A stretch of DNA of 30,249 nt from Lactifluus volemus (taxonomy: Eukaryota; Basidiomycota; Agaricomycetes; Russulales; Russulaceae): assembly GCA_022376515.1 (NCBI GenBank), contig WTXI01000400.1, positions 1 through 30,249 of the forward strand, given 5' to 3'. This document shows positions 19,164 through 29,586 of the stretch, in pieces. The position numbers and the translations under genes were made by a program. The notes below the pieces were generated by a model, which was given only the letters and a program-made list of their open reading frames with translations, was not told where the DNA came from and ran no database searches. How positions within the stretch are numbered: the first letter of the stretch is position 1; the number at the start of each line of letters is the position of its first letter.

Positions 19164-19616
19164 ATGTCCCGCTCACGCCTCTCAGTAGCAGATGTCCTTC
19201 ATCGAGGTGTAGTCCTTTCCTTGGTCGGTGTGTGCATCTGGGGCATCGGTACCGGCATTCTAGTACACCGCGACACCTTACGGATGGGAAGAGGTTCGCG
19301 CAATCAACGTTCCTAAAAGTGACATTTCTAACAAACTTTTTTTTTACTTTGTAGAGGCATGAATTTGTTTTGAAAATAATAAAAAGTCTGGATGACTCGG
19401 CTGACTCGGGAGTTTCAACAGATCATTGCACAGCGTGAGGCTGCAGGCTTGCCCATCGACGTCGTCCCGGAAAAGGTGAGAATTGATATCTATTGTGTGG
19501 CTTGGATTCTAACGAATGCCCTATTTCATCAACAGAAGGTCCAGGAGGCAAATGAACAACGCTGGGCAGAGGCTGCTCAGGCAGTATTACGAGGGCGAGG
19601 TCCCAAGGCAGGTTGA
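19164..19616 (+). CDS. Small Cox14-like mitochondrial assembly protein (tentative)
   Basis: The first exon 19164-19293 encodes MSRSRLSVADVLHRGVVLSL followed by a hydrophobic single-pass segment and VHRDTLRMGR. This pattern resembles fungal Cox14-type cytochrome c oxidase assembly factors, small inner-membrane proteins that hold newly made Cox1. A second block, 19392-19475 joined to 19536-19616, reads TRLTREFQQIIAQREAAGLP then KVQEANEQRWAEAAQ. Its intron has a GTGAGA donor, a TTCTAACG branch site and an ACAG acceptor, so it is spliced coding DNA. Joining 19293 to 19387 (acceptor AAAAAG) makes one 99-residue protein with a charged C-terminal tail, the layout expected for Cox14. The stronger-looking acceptor at 19354 instead gives a 45-residue protein ending in two codons, leaving the second block as a separate 54-residue ORF. 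I prefer the fusion, with moderate doubt. Confidence 0.55.
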
Positions 19617-19758
19617 CGTGCGTTGTCCCCTCTCCCCGTTGCTGTCCCAATCACTGATGCTTTGCATTCATATTAGCCCCCCCGATCCAAAAAAGAACAA
19701 CCAAACCCTGATAGATCTACCATCTCATTATTCTCCGCTAAGCTATGTAGTATACTTT

Positions 19759-21265
19759 TTATTCCACTGATGGGGTCTCTTTTTGTAACACACCCTCTGA
19801 GCCTACACCCGCACGCCATACCTCTACTCCGCCCTCTCCCCCGATGGCCATGACTTCGCCTGCCCAGTCCAACGCCAATACTTTTTTCCCGTCCCACACG
19901 CGAGCAATGGCCACTTCACGCGTCGCACTCCGCACGTCCCAGACTCTCACCACTCCGTCATAAGCACCACTCGCAAACTGCGTCCCCGAGCCCTGCGCAA
20001 AGACAAGCGCGGCCGGTGTGGCGGGATGAGAAAATTTGATAGCTGCAGCGACGCTTGTGCCCGCGCGTAGATCGAAGAGCGTCACGCTTCGATCGGCTGA
20101 AGCTGCGAGGGCGGTCTCCGGTGTCTCCGGGAGCGCGAGGGCAAGAAACGGCCTTTCTGAAATCGTCTATTGAAGGGTATTAGCCCTTCCGTTCATCACC
20201 CGCGAGCAGAGAGGAGCGGTGTTTGTGTGTGCCTACAATTGTGTGCGCGCAGAGACCGCGCTCGACGTCCCACGTGCGGAGAGTGGAATCGAATCCACAA
20301 CTGACTGCACCACCTCCAGGAGAGAACCTGACGGCCGATACGCGCGCCGTATGCGAGCGTAACACCGCCGAAGGCGCCTTTGTTTTGACCGAACCACCTT
20401 CTTGCACCTTTCGTCGCTTCTTACGCTCGGGCGCAGCGACCGTCTCGAGGGGAACTTCATCCGTTTCTGGGATGCTCGTTGACCAAAGTCCGATGAGACC
20501 GTCCCAGCCTGCTGTCAGGATATTTTCTCCGTCCCGGCTGGACGCTACATCCGCGAGGGGTGAATCGTGCAAGTGCAGTGCTGCGAGCGGCGTGGAGGTG
20601 GTCTCTGTCCCATCGAGTGAGATGCGTGAAATCTGCGCCGTGCGATCGTGTGAAGCGGTCACGACGAGCACGTCTTGGTCGGAAAGAGCTGGTTCTGATG
20701 ACACGACGGTGAAGGATGTCACAGGGGCGGCATGTAAGGACGTAGTGTGAAGGAGAGTCTGGGCGCGATCGAATACACGCAATGCGCCGTCATATGAACC
20801 TGTGAGAAAGTGACTGCCTTATCATCATCAGGACTTGCATGCGTCAACACAAAACCAAAGGAATGCTAACCCTGGTACGAAACAAGATATAGACGAGACC
20901 CATTCTTCGTGAGGAAGCGCGGCCAATCTAGTCGGGGGCAAAACGCTCTCTATGTACTCGACCTCGAGCGTTTCTTCCTGTTTTGTTTTTTCCTGTGAGA
21001 TCACTCGTAGGAAGTTTCACAGAACCATACTTACCTCGCCATTGGCCACTTCTGACAAGCTCCCTTTGAGTAATACTCCGCGTATGAGAAAATCAAAGGG
21101 CACCACGCGAGGGAGGGCGAGTGAGGTATTAATGAGTTGCGAGAGTTGGAAGCGCCGCCATGACGCAGGGATCATGAACTTTTGTGGCGGAAGTTGGTAT
21201 GGAGTTTTTGTGCTGAACACTACAGGAATTGAGGGCGGCGTCGCGGTGGATGATGACTCGGCCAT
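19759..21265 (-). CDS. YTM1: Ytm1/WDR12 ribosome biogenesis WD40 protein
   Basis: Ytm1 forms the Nop7-Erb1-Ytm1 (PeBoW) complex needed for 27S pre-rRNA processing and 60S maturation, and is removed by the AAA ATPase Rea1/Midasin. Exons 21265-21035, 20992-20871, 20813-20237 and 20166-19759 give 445 residues, close to the yeast length of about 460. The N-terminal NLE domain that binds the Midasin MIDAS site is clear (IPVVFSTKTPYQLPP, MIPASWRRFQLSQLIN, VPFDFLIRGVLLKGSL). WD repeats follow: LTGSYDGALRVFDR, VVTASHDRTAQISR, LTAGWDGLIGLWS, SCGFDSTLRTWDVERG, ADRSVTLFDLRAG and ASGAYDGVVRVWD, fitting a seven-bladed propeller. The acceptor at 20814 was chosen because it restores PGSHFLTGSYDG; the later CACAG would put a stop in frame. 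A basic PERKKRRKVQ patch is a good nuclear signal. Confidence 0.92.
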
Positions 21266-21530
21266 GTCGTCTGGATCACGGTCGACGGTCGACTTTGTGT
21301 GGAAATCAGCGGACACTAGACACCAAACTGATTCTCGGTCCGGCTTTCCGGTTTTAGCACGACGAAGGCGATGGACTCGGCAAAGCAAAACATCGATAGC
21401 AACTAGTAGATGTGTACACAGAGTAATGCAAGACAGCAACAACATAAGCAAAACATCAAGACTAAATGAGATCGTCCAACATGCATCGGCTTCGTTAGAA
21501 TCGTTACTTTTAGGGTAAATGTCAAGTTCT

Positions 21531-23246
21531 TCACGGCCTTCCCCCCAATTGCTTCCAAAGATCACTTTCAAAAGGAGTCATGGTCATGGGTTGCGTTACG
21601 CGAAGCAAATCTGGTCCGATTCTCTGGAGCGCCATCCTCCCATTGGGCTTCAGGCGTTCCTCCCACTCCTTGTAGACGTACAACTTCCTTAGTGGCACTC
21701 CGTCTTTGGCTCGGCCGTAGGCGAAGTTGATCACCGACTCGTGATCGATTTGCTGGACTTCGATCGCTTCGAGTTGCGGGCAGAGGATAATGGGGCCATT
21801 ACCCATAATGGCCTGACTCTCTTCGAGAGTCGCGATGAGAGGCATATCGTCTCTGAGACGTAACCGACTGTCGATGAAGAAGTTGGCGTACAGGTTCGGC
21901 TTTATCAACGCCATTCGCATGAATTTGACCTTTGGGATGGAAAGGAGCCACTCCGCCACGGCCTTTGCGCCCTGTTGAGACTTTGGGACATCCAAACCGT
22001 AAAGTGTCGCCATGAGAAGCTCGGGAAATTTTCCCGTCAGCGCTCTGATGAGTTGTGTATGGTCGGCGCTGAGGAGGTTGAGGACGGTCACCTCGTGGAC
22101 GTTCGGGGCATGTATGGCGTTGACACAGAAAACCGCGTATTCGACGGAGAAGTCACCAAGGACAAAGCTTTCAAGTTGGGGGAGGACGACAGGAGTGTGC
22201 GAACTCTCAGCAGGTTCCGGTGGTCGGATGGGACCTGCGCCGTCCAAACAAAGCTTCTTGAGATTGGGGCTACTTTTCAGCATTTCGCGAAATCGTTCGA
22301 AGCTGGGTCCTAACTCCGGTGGCATGCGACGTAAATCCAGGACGGTGAGATTGAAAAGATGGCATCTATCCCAGTCAAGGTGAATGCCGTTCAAGCAAAT
22401 TGAATTGACTCGACGTGTACGACCGTCACACAGTGTCAGTGCATGCTGGTAATCGGAGAGTGGGTAGCCAGGACCGTTCCAGCGGTATGGACGACCGGTG
22501 CGATGAATCTCTATGCGTTCTATTTGCTCGAGCGACCGTGAAGATTTGTGAAGTCTATCGAGGAGTACAAGGATTGGCGGCCACATTTCAATGACGGCGA
22601 TGAACAGGCGAATTTGGCTGAACTTTGGGGCAAGGGTATCCATAAGTTGCTGCATGTTATCAGCGGTCATAGGCTGGTTTGGCGTCACTCGCGACGGGAT
22701 GTTATCGTCGATACGTAGATCAAGAGCGGAGGTGCCAGCTCTTTGGAGGAAAAGTCTGGATCGTGCATGGCCAATCTTGAAGTCGGTGAACAAGATGGTG
22801 TTCCACAACGTTTGGTCATGAACAACTATGTGGCGCCAGCGCCTGCAGACCCAGGTCAAACGGAACCGCAATAAGATGCCTTCGGGTGAACCAAGGGTGG
22901 ACCATACAGCAAATCGGAAAATGTTGATGACGATCTCTACCGGGAGATTATTGAAGGGGAATGATCGCCAGAGAAGAACCTTGCGATTGCACCACGCCTC
23001 TGCTAACGCCCTCAGATTGGCCGGTTGGCTGAGCAGTTGAGAGGAACTCAGAAGTTGGAAAATGAGGGCCTTGAGCTGCGTGGAGAACATTCTGTTGTTG
23101 GCCGATATCTCCGCCGGCTCATGGATCGTGGGTTCTGGCTGGCGACGCAAGAGCTCAAGTATAAAGTGATGCTCGAAACTCTCCCAGGTTAAATTCGTTC
23201 CGGGAATAATGGTTAGAGGAGGTAAGGGGATGAGTTGAGAACCCAT
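21531..23246 (-). CDS. F-box protein with leucine-rich C-terminal region
   Basis: A single 571-residue open frame starts MGSQLIPLPP at 23246. An F-box lies at about 96-155 (LPVEIVINIFRFAVW ... LTWVCRRWRHIVVHDQTLW), the Skp1-binding module of SCF ubiquitin ligases. The long C-terminal part has irregular leucine-rich segments (LFNLTVLDLRRMPPEL, SSPNLKKLCLDGAG, LPQLESFVLGDF), as in the large Agaricomycete F-box/LRR families. The 95 residues before the F-box include a short helical stretch rather than the usual few residues. No intron is needed. The stop falls 265 bp upstream of the YTM1 start on the same strand. The substrate is unknown; such genes are numerous and variable in mushrooms, so a conserved role should not be assumed. 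Confidence 0.85.
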   Translation of the reverse strand: MGSQLIPLPPLTIIPGTNLTWESFEHHFILELLRRQPEPTIHEPAEISANNRMFSTQLKALIFQLLSSSQLLSQPANLRALAEAWCNRKVLLWRSFPFNNLPVEIVINIFRFAVWSTLGSPEGILLRFRLTWVCRRWRHIVVHDQTLWNTILFTDFKIGHARSRLFLQRAGTSALDLRIDDNIPSRVTPNQPMTADNMQQLMDTLAPKFSQIRLFIAVIEMWPPILVLLDRLHKSSRSLEQIERIEIHRTGRPYRWNGPGYPLSDYQHALTLCDGRTRRVNSICLNGIHLDWDRCHLFNLTVLDLRRMPPELGPSFERFREMLKSSPNLKKLCLDGAGPIRPPEPAESSHTPVVLPQLESFVLGDFSVEYAVFCVNAIHAPNVHEVTVLNLLSADHTQLIRALTGKFPELLMATLYGLDVPKSQQGAKAVAEWLLSIPKVKFMRMALIKPNLYANFFIDSRLRLRDDMPLIATLEESQAIMGNGPIILCPQLEAIEVQQIDHESVINFAYGRAKDGVPLRKLYVYKEWEERLKPNGRMALQRIGPDLLRVTQPMTMTPFESDLWKQLGGRP

Positions 23247-25102
23247 CTGGAAAAGGGTTAGAAAGGGGAAAGGTCATAAGAAGGGAGTTCATTGCACCAT
23301 GATCTGAAAGGGAGGTATTATTTCCTGAGATGAGAGGTATTTGGAGAGGGGAATGTCATGCGGGTCCCTAGGAAAGGCTGGCTAAATTTATGGAGTCGGA
23401 GAAAAAATAAAGGCGATATCAAGGAAGAGAAAGGGGGACAAGTTGGTGAGAGAGAACATGGTCAACGGAGGTCCACAACAATTTAGCGAGAGACGTACTG
23501 CTTAAGCACTTGTTTGTCCATGTGGGTGCACAATTTTTCGCACCCAATTTCGGACGCAGCGCTTTGTTCTATACAACAATACTCACTGATCAAGACACTT
23601 GCCAATTGTTTTCTTCTTTGTTTTTTTAAAAGCCTGGCTGGTTCCAAGGTGTTTTCTTGGCGCTATTTCCAGGGAAGAGAAGGAACTGCTCAGGGAGGTC
23701 ATTGACTTACTGCGGATAGTGGACAGGACTACGCGGTGCCACAACCTAGGATGTACTGCCATCGCGAGTACGCTCTGTTGCAGGGCAAAGGGTGGTGGGA
23801 GCATCGCACCGTCGCCATGCCATAACACTTGCTTAGACTTATTCTTATTGGCAGTAGCAACCAGGACGTTCCTTTCAACGGAATAAATCAATCCCTCCAC
23901 ACAGGATCCGTTATACCTTCCCTCTGTGGAGATGCGCCATCCCGTCCAAAGACAAAGTAAAGGGAATTGAATGGCCACCAGTGGCGAGACATTCTTCATC
24001 CCAGCCGCGGAAATACTGTAGCAACTATTGTGGCGGTTGGATTTTGAAACGTCTTTGAACCCTGCCAGTGGCGACAATGTTACCCTACAATAAGCATCGG
24101 ACCAAATCGAGATTATCAATCTTTGCTTTTGGTCCTGAAAATTAAGCTTACCTTTACTTGGTGGCTCGTGGGATTTTTTGAAAAGCATTTGCTTCCGTTT
24201 GTTGGATCGAGTGGCGCGACGATCCCGATGAGATGCAAACTGCCCAACCGGCGGCATGCTACCGGCAGCAGGACGTGCCACCAACTATTCACTTGTGTAA
24301 ACGGTCAACTCGGGCGACACCATCAACGCCTTTGTCAGAACGGCCGGGGCCAATGTGTAATGTGATCGGTCGTTCGTAATAGGGATCTGCCCTTTTCTCA
24401 ACAACGCTTGACAATTGCTCGACATTACCGAGTGGTCACTGATGATTCGAGATTCCCAGTTGGAGCGTTGGTCTTGAGAAAGTGGTGCGCTGAGTGATAA
24501 GTTGCTTGAAGTCTTCATGACAAGACGCCTAATACGCCGCCGTCCGCGGCTCTGAGTCGGTGGACAGCATCCGCGACGTGGTAGAAGGCGACTAGTAAGG
24601 AGCAATGACAGTGCCTAGAAGTGCATTCTCTCCACTCTGGTCTCTGCGGTATCATCTCGTTTACTAGCGATTGGGTTAACTAGACACTCATTGTATTTTG
24701 CAAGTCCGACCCAGCTTCATGGTTCGCGTCGCACATCGCTTACATTCAATTTTATACAATCTGCCACATCCTTCGTGGAGTGGCGTCTTCTGATCCACGC
24801 CTCATCTAGAGACTACTGAACAAACTATTTGAATTGAGACTCTATTCCGCTGCACTCCGCTAGATCACCACACATCACCGTCAACAAGAAACAGCGTCGA
24901 CACAACCCCTAACATACCAACAGCATACGAGTACAACAAGTAATGAAAAAGAGCTACAAGATAGAGTATCACAAAAATTAGAGCATAAGTGGTAGCCAAC
25001 TAGTTCTCTGAGTAGATCGCATAGTATCATAACAATCAAAGATCACCAGCGTAGATCGCAAAAGGTTTACCTTCAAGAACGTGGGCATCAATACAGTCTT
25101 CA
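23247..25102. other. Gene-poor 1.9-kb region
   Basis: This lies upstream of the F-box gene and downstream of the PB1-domain gene, both on minus. Open frames exist (for example 23583-24284 minus, 233 codons) but have mixed composition, no motif and an opposing open frame in the same region. A short block, CCAGTGGCGA followed by GACATT/CAATGTT, appears twice (near 23980 and 24063) in direct orientation. AT-rich sequence from about 24700 to 25100 probably holds the 3' UTR of the PB1-domain gene. I support no gene here. Confidence 0.5.
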
Positions 25103-27392
25103 TCACTTCGACTGAGACGTGGATTGCATGCCCGAGCCAGAAGCCTCCAGGAGATTCTCCAGGACTTCGCTCATTACATCGTCCTCAATTTCCTTCGTAA
25201 CTTTGATACCATCATGGGGGAGATGTGACTCGACAACGATGCGCATCGAAGGGTACATTTCCTCATGGAAACCCATCTAAAGGTGAGTGTTAGCCGCACC
25301 TCTAAAAATAATAGTCCGGATGGGGAATAAATCGAGACCTACCCCTTCAAGCCTCTCTACGACGGTATCAACACGTCGTGCTTGATCTTCGCGCTGCTTG
25401 GTTGGGCTGCGTGGATAGTTGACCATCTCGAGCTGCGGGAAACGGCCCCGAGCGTTACTGACGATTTGCCTGACACCTGTCAGTGGCACAGCTGTGGCCG
25501 GGGTGAGGCCCGGACGGCGCGAAGTCTCGACGTCTGATGGACTTGTTGAATCGGACGTATGACCATCTCCGGGCTGAGCTCCGGGAGATATTGGGCTTTC
25601 CCCATCTATCAGTGGTAAATCCCTAAGAGCGCGTAGTAATACTCACCTGTGACCCACGCCTTCCTTAGCTAGCTGTCTTTCCCGACGGCCTAGCTTCTTG
25701 TTCCCGGCGGTACCTTTCCTTCTCTGCCTTATAATGGGCCTTCGCCGCCTCGAGGGAGGCCCTCAACTCGGAGGCACTTGGTCGTGCTCCCCTATTTGTA
25801 GAGGCGGTATAATATGACACCTCGGGCGGGTGACCACTTGGGCCCGGGGCTTGAGAGCCAGGCAACGACCCTGGGAAGGGTTTTGAATTGGTTCCAAAAG
25901 GGTGTGTACCCACCGGGGGGAGGTGTGGTGGCATCATGGTCGTGGGTGGTGCCACACTTACAGGCGGTTATCATGCCCGTAGGTTGGGGAACTCCAGGCT
26001 GGAGAGGGGCCGGGACCACGGGGGGTACGTAAGGAGGGATCATCGTAGGAGGTGGAGGTGGGCGGGGCGATGGATTCCATTGATATGCAGCCGACGGAGG
26101 AGTAGGGTAGAATGGGAACGTGCCGGGAGGGCCAGGTGGGGGCATCTGGTGATGCGTTGGCTTTTGCGTGGCACCAGAAGGGTCAGTGTTAGACGCTTGA
26201 GGAGCACCTGGGCTCTGGTTTGTAGGAGACAAGGGTAAAGGCTCTGTGCGTTCGTACCGAAGACACGAAGTATATTTCCGACAGACTCGGTTACTCGTCT
26301 TGCAGCTTCTTGCTGAGCTCGCTGTCTCACGTCGCGCGCCATTTCTTGGGCCCCTGTCGCAACTGCCGCATGTGTTTGACGCGCGACCCGTTGTATGTCC
26401 TGGGCGACTCGAGCCATGGAGTCGCGCTGCGCATTCCAGTACGACCCATTACCCACATTCCGAAACAGGAGACGCAAATGTTGCCCCAACTTCAGGATGT
26501 TCTTGGAACATCGAATTTGACTGAGTCCAGGAGAGAGGCAAGATCATTGGTGAGGGAAACATTGGGGTCAATGGGAACCCGACACTGGAGTTGGCGGGTC
26601 AGGGAATGAGCCTGGCATGTCCTTCTCCTCGCGATTCTCACTAGGTGAGATAGGAGGGGCGGCCGGAGTAGGTGTTACAGACTCGCGGGCAGGTGTGGAA
26701 GCAGCAGGGGGCGAACCAAATGTTCCAGAACCCATTGGACGTAAGCCATGTACTTGGACATGAATTGGTGGCTTTGTGGGCGTCTCATCCGCTATCACCG
26801 ACGCGGAAGACGAGAGATCGTCTTGAACGAATGCATGCAAGTCGCGAGCTTTGCCCTTACTCTTCTCTTCAGCTAGAGAGCTCCCCGTATTGGAAGCGAA
26901 ATCGTTCTCTCTCTCGACGTCGTCGTCCAATACCTCAACAAAGGCATGAGGAGAGTCTAGGTCATGGTCCAGAGAAGAAGGAATAAAAAGATTGCCGAGT
27001 GGAAGGCCTTCCCAATCATGATCTACTTCAAATACGAGGGGAGTCGGTCTACCGAAGGTATTCCGGCTGGAAGATTGGGGGGGAATGGTGAGGTTTGGCA
27101 AATTGGCGGCACTGCGAAGAGAGCCGAGCTCAACGACGCGGAATTTGAGGAGTTGATTCCCTTGGACGGCATTGTCAGGGCTGGAGTCGTAGAAATCACG
27201 CCACTCCTCGTCTGAACTCAGGGTGATTTCATCACCATCCGAGTCGAAGTAAGAAACGCCCAGTCGGCCTAGGGGAATATTGCAGAGAGCCTGAATTCGT
27301 GTTGCAAGCTCATTCCAAGATGGACGTGTAGGGAATGATATACGACGGGTTAGACCGTCAGACATAGATAGCTTGAAGTGAACTGGAACCAT
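25103..27392 (-). CDS. PB1-domain protein of Agaricomycete type
   Basis: The N-terminal exon 27392-26586 opens with a PB1-like fold: VPVHFKLSMSDGLTRRISFP with the basic cluster and the acidic OPCA-like stretch SYFDSDGDEITLSSDEEWRD, at residues about 2-75. PB1 domains form head-to-tail heterodimers in signalling and autophagy scaffolds. Proposed later exons are 26501-26265, 26214-25962, 25870-25687, 25622-25343 and 25276-25103, totalling 644 residues. They encode a helical block (RLLFRNVGNGSYWNAQRD ... ARRVTESVGNILR), a Pro-rich linker, a charged coiled coil (AKAHYKAEKERYRREQE), the conserved QIVSNARGRFPQLEM segment and a C-terminal domain beginning MGFHEEMYPSM. Donors at 26585, 26264 and 25686 are weak (GTGTCG, GTCTTC, GTCGGG) and were picked for phase. 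The introns with GTAAGT at 25961 and GTAGGT at 25342 are firm. The end pieces are surely one gene; the middle junctions are uncertain. The cellular role is unknown. Confidence 0.7.
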
Positions 27393-27536
27393 GGAGGGGA
27401 GATATTGGGAGTTGTCTTAGCAAGAGCACAAATAGATCTATTTGGGACCCTGCTAATATCAAAATGACAATTCAAACTCCGCATACTGCGCACTCGGGTT
27501 TACACGTGAATCGTAGCACTGCAATACAGTACAAAG

Positions 27537-29083
27537 CTAGGCAAAGATGGCCAATCGCGGGTCAATGTCCGCCGGGTCATTCAGCTGCGCACCCACACAG
27601 CTATCAATTATCGCTGTACACGTAGCAGAACGAAGCCACACACCCTCAAATTGATGTTCAGAGTGCTGATAGCATCAATCTCACCCTCTGTCAAATCAAA
27701 TGAAGTACAATCAAGGTTGGAGAACAGCCTCTGCACGTCGTTTGTCTTGGGGATGACTGCAATGCCTCTCTGCGTCGCCCAGCGCAGGAGTACCTGGGCC
27801 GGATCTGCCACCTATCTTTAGTTCCTATCATGCACTACATGAACAACGACAAACTCCTTTCATGCGCTCTAGCAGCTTTGACGACAGGATCCTGTTCAAA
27901 CAAAGCCTTCACAGCGCCTTCTTTGAAGCCCAGCTCCAGGTAGCTCTGAGGACCAAATGATGAGTATGCGGTTACAGCGATACCAAGTGTCTTTGCGAGC
28001 TTCACAAAGCTTCCTGGGTCAAGTACGGGTGAAGTTCAACTGCAGGACTTGAGGCTCAATGCGGGCATAGCTGAGAATATCGACAATTAAAGCCCCGGCG
28101 ACATTGCTTGGCACGATCGTGTCAGAAAACGTTACAAAGGTGAGTCTGAACCAACCTGACACCGATATTCCTTACGAGCCCCTCGTCGACTAATTCTTCC
28201 ATGGCCCCCCATGTCTCCTGGAATGGCGTATTTTCTGATGTCACCGTCAGTGAGAAAGCAGAAAAGGTAAAAATATATAGTGCTCACGAAGGTTCACCGA
28301 CTTCCTGTCATCCCCCACCATTCAGGGGGGTAGCGATGGGCGGGATCACGTAGGCCAAAGCAACGGGGGAAGTGCACTAGGAATAATCGAAATAGTCGAG
28401 ACCCCCAAAGTTCGAGCTGCATCTTAGCTGCTGCTTTTACCTGACAAATGTCTTAGGATAGAAACTATACATCAGATGAAGGGATATCTTGCATGATCGC
28501 GTGCGTGGAAAGTGTTCCAAAGCTAGGTGTGTCAGTGCTTTGAAGCCTTTCATCAAGACGACCAATTTCTAACCTTAGACGTAATGACTTCAAATCACAT
28601 GGTGGTCAGAAAGAGACGTCATAAGAAAATAAGTACTCACAAAGCTCTTCACGCTTGACGATGCCGTCCCTTATGGCACGCTTAACTCCTTCTCCAGCCT
28701 CTCTCTCATTGCCATAATCACCCGCGCCATCCAAGAGGCGGTACCCAACTTTGATGGCATCGTACACTCTCTGAAGGGATGATAAAGCCGGTCGAGTGAA
28801 TATATGATGTCAGGAAAGGGGTCCACTTACAACCGCACAGTCGTTCTTCGGGATCTATGGGTAATTGAGTTAACAAGACTACGTGAGGGTGGAGCACGAA
28901 CTTTCCAGAGGCCGAGGCTGTCATTCACAAAACAGGTGGGTAAGTTCCAAATCAAGCAAGTCTGTCAAATATACACCACCCTACGAGAGGCATCTGTGAA
29001 CAAAGGCTGTCAGCGAGGCGGTATAAACCAAGACGCGTATTCCATACCTTGTTGCCAGTCCTTTTCAAAACTACGCTCGCCAT
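27537..29083 (-). pseudogene. Aldo-keto reductase (xylose reductase/GCY type) with frame breaks
   Basis: Eleven or more exons are recognisable: 29083-29048, 28993-28980, 28917-28902, 28854-28831, 28770-28641, 28587-28574, 28522-28493, 28440-28288, 28234-28156, 28106-27855, 27804-27644 and 27584-27537. They encode the family in order: [23 protein letters not shown] (catalytic Asp and Tyr), ITSKLWNTFH (Lys), LVHFP (His region), [53 protein letters not shown] and the C-terminal DPADIDPRLAIFA. Family members reduce sugar or carbonyl substrates with NADPH. The splice sites look sound, but exons 28440-28288 and 28106-27855 each contain several one-base frame changes, mostly in short homopolymer runs, so no full-length product can be read from this sequence. 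Either the gene is decaying or the assembly is inaccurate here. Five exons are 14-30 nt long. The intron after 28493 uses a GC donor. Confidence 0.75.
28441..28492 (-). other. GC-AG intron of the second aldo-keto reductase
   Basis: On the minus strand the donor is CAT|GCAAGA and the acceptor TTTGTCAG|GTA. Splicing joins NTFHARDH to VKAAAKMQLELWG, the order expected in the family, while no GT donor gives this junction. Confidence 0.65.
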
Positions 29084-29586
29084 GACAGGTTTTGTTCAAA
29101 GGTGGCAGAAAGGTAGGGAAAAGAGATGGGAGCACGATAAAGTCCGGGGCATTTATAAAGACCCGAAATTAGGCGGTCAGGTGAGACCGCTCGACATGAA
29201 TTGGAAAGCACTTTGGGCATGCGGACAATTGACCAAGCTTTGCGCCCTGCAGATGTTAGAGTGCTGCCGGACAGGTGCATGTAATATCTGATCATTGACG
29301 TCATTACGGTATCTGTCGAATATGGCCCAGAGCAGCCCGTAAGAGTAGCCATTCAATACGGAGTCTCCCTGACAGTGGTCAAAACCTGAGACGCGTGCCA
29401 ACACGGACGTCCCGTGATCAACCCGACTGTGCCTTCAACGTGGACGAGCTCGGGGGCTGTGAGTCGATAAATTCAGCGTTTCTGAAAGTCCTTTTTCTCA
29501 TGTAATTTATCCTGGCAGTTATACGCAATTACGTGGATGACACACTGTGAGCACAACCAAGTTCCACAGTTCTATTCCACCAGCCA
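29084..29586. promoter_or_regulatory. Divergent promoter region, reductase gene / ketopantoate reductase
   Basis: About 500 bp separate the two start codons, which face away from each other. On minus, a TATA-like element (CTTTATAAAT, near 29151-29160) lies about 70 nt upstream of the aldo-keto reductase ATG. On plus, a pyrimidine-containing leader with TTCTATTCCACCAGCCA precedes the ATG at 29587. Short open frames inside have no family motif. Confidence 0.45.

Noticed and set aside
23583..24284. 233-codon minus-strand open frame as a gene
   Set aside because: It has no recognisable domain, has uneven composition without codon bias like its neighbours, and is overlapped by open frames on plus. 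No splice-supported extension was found.
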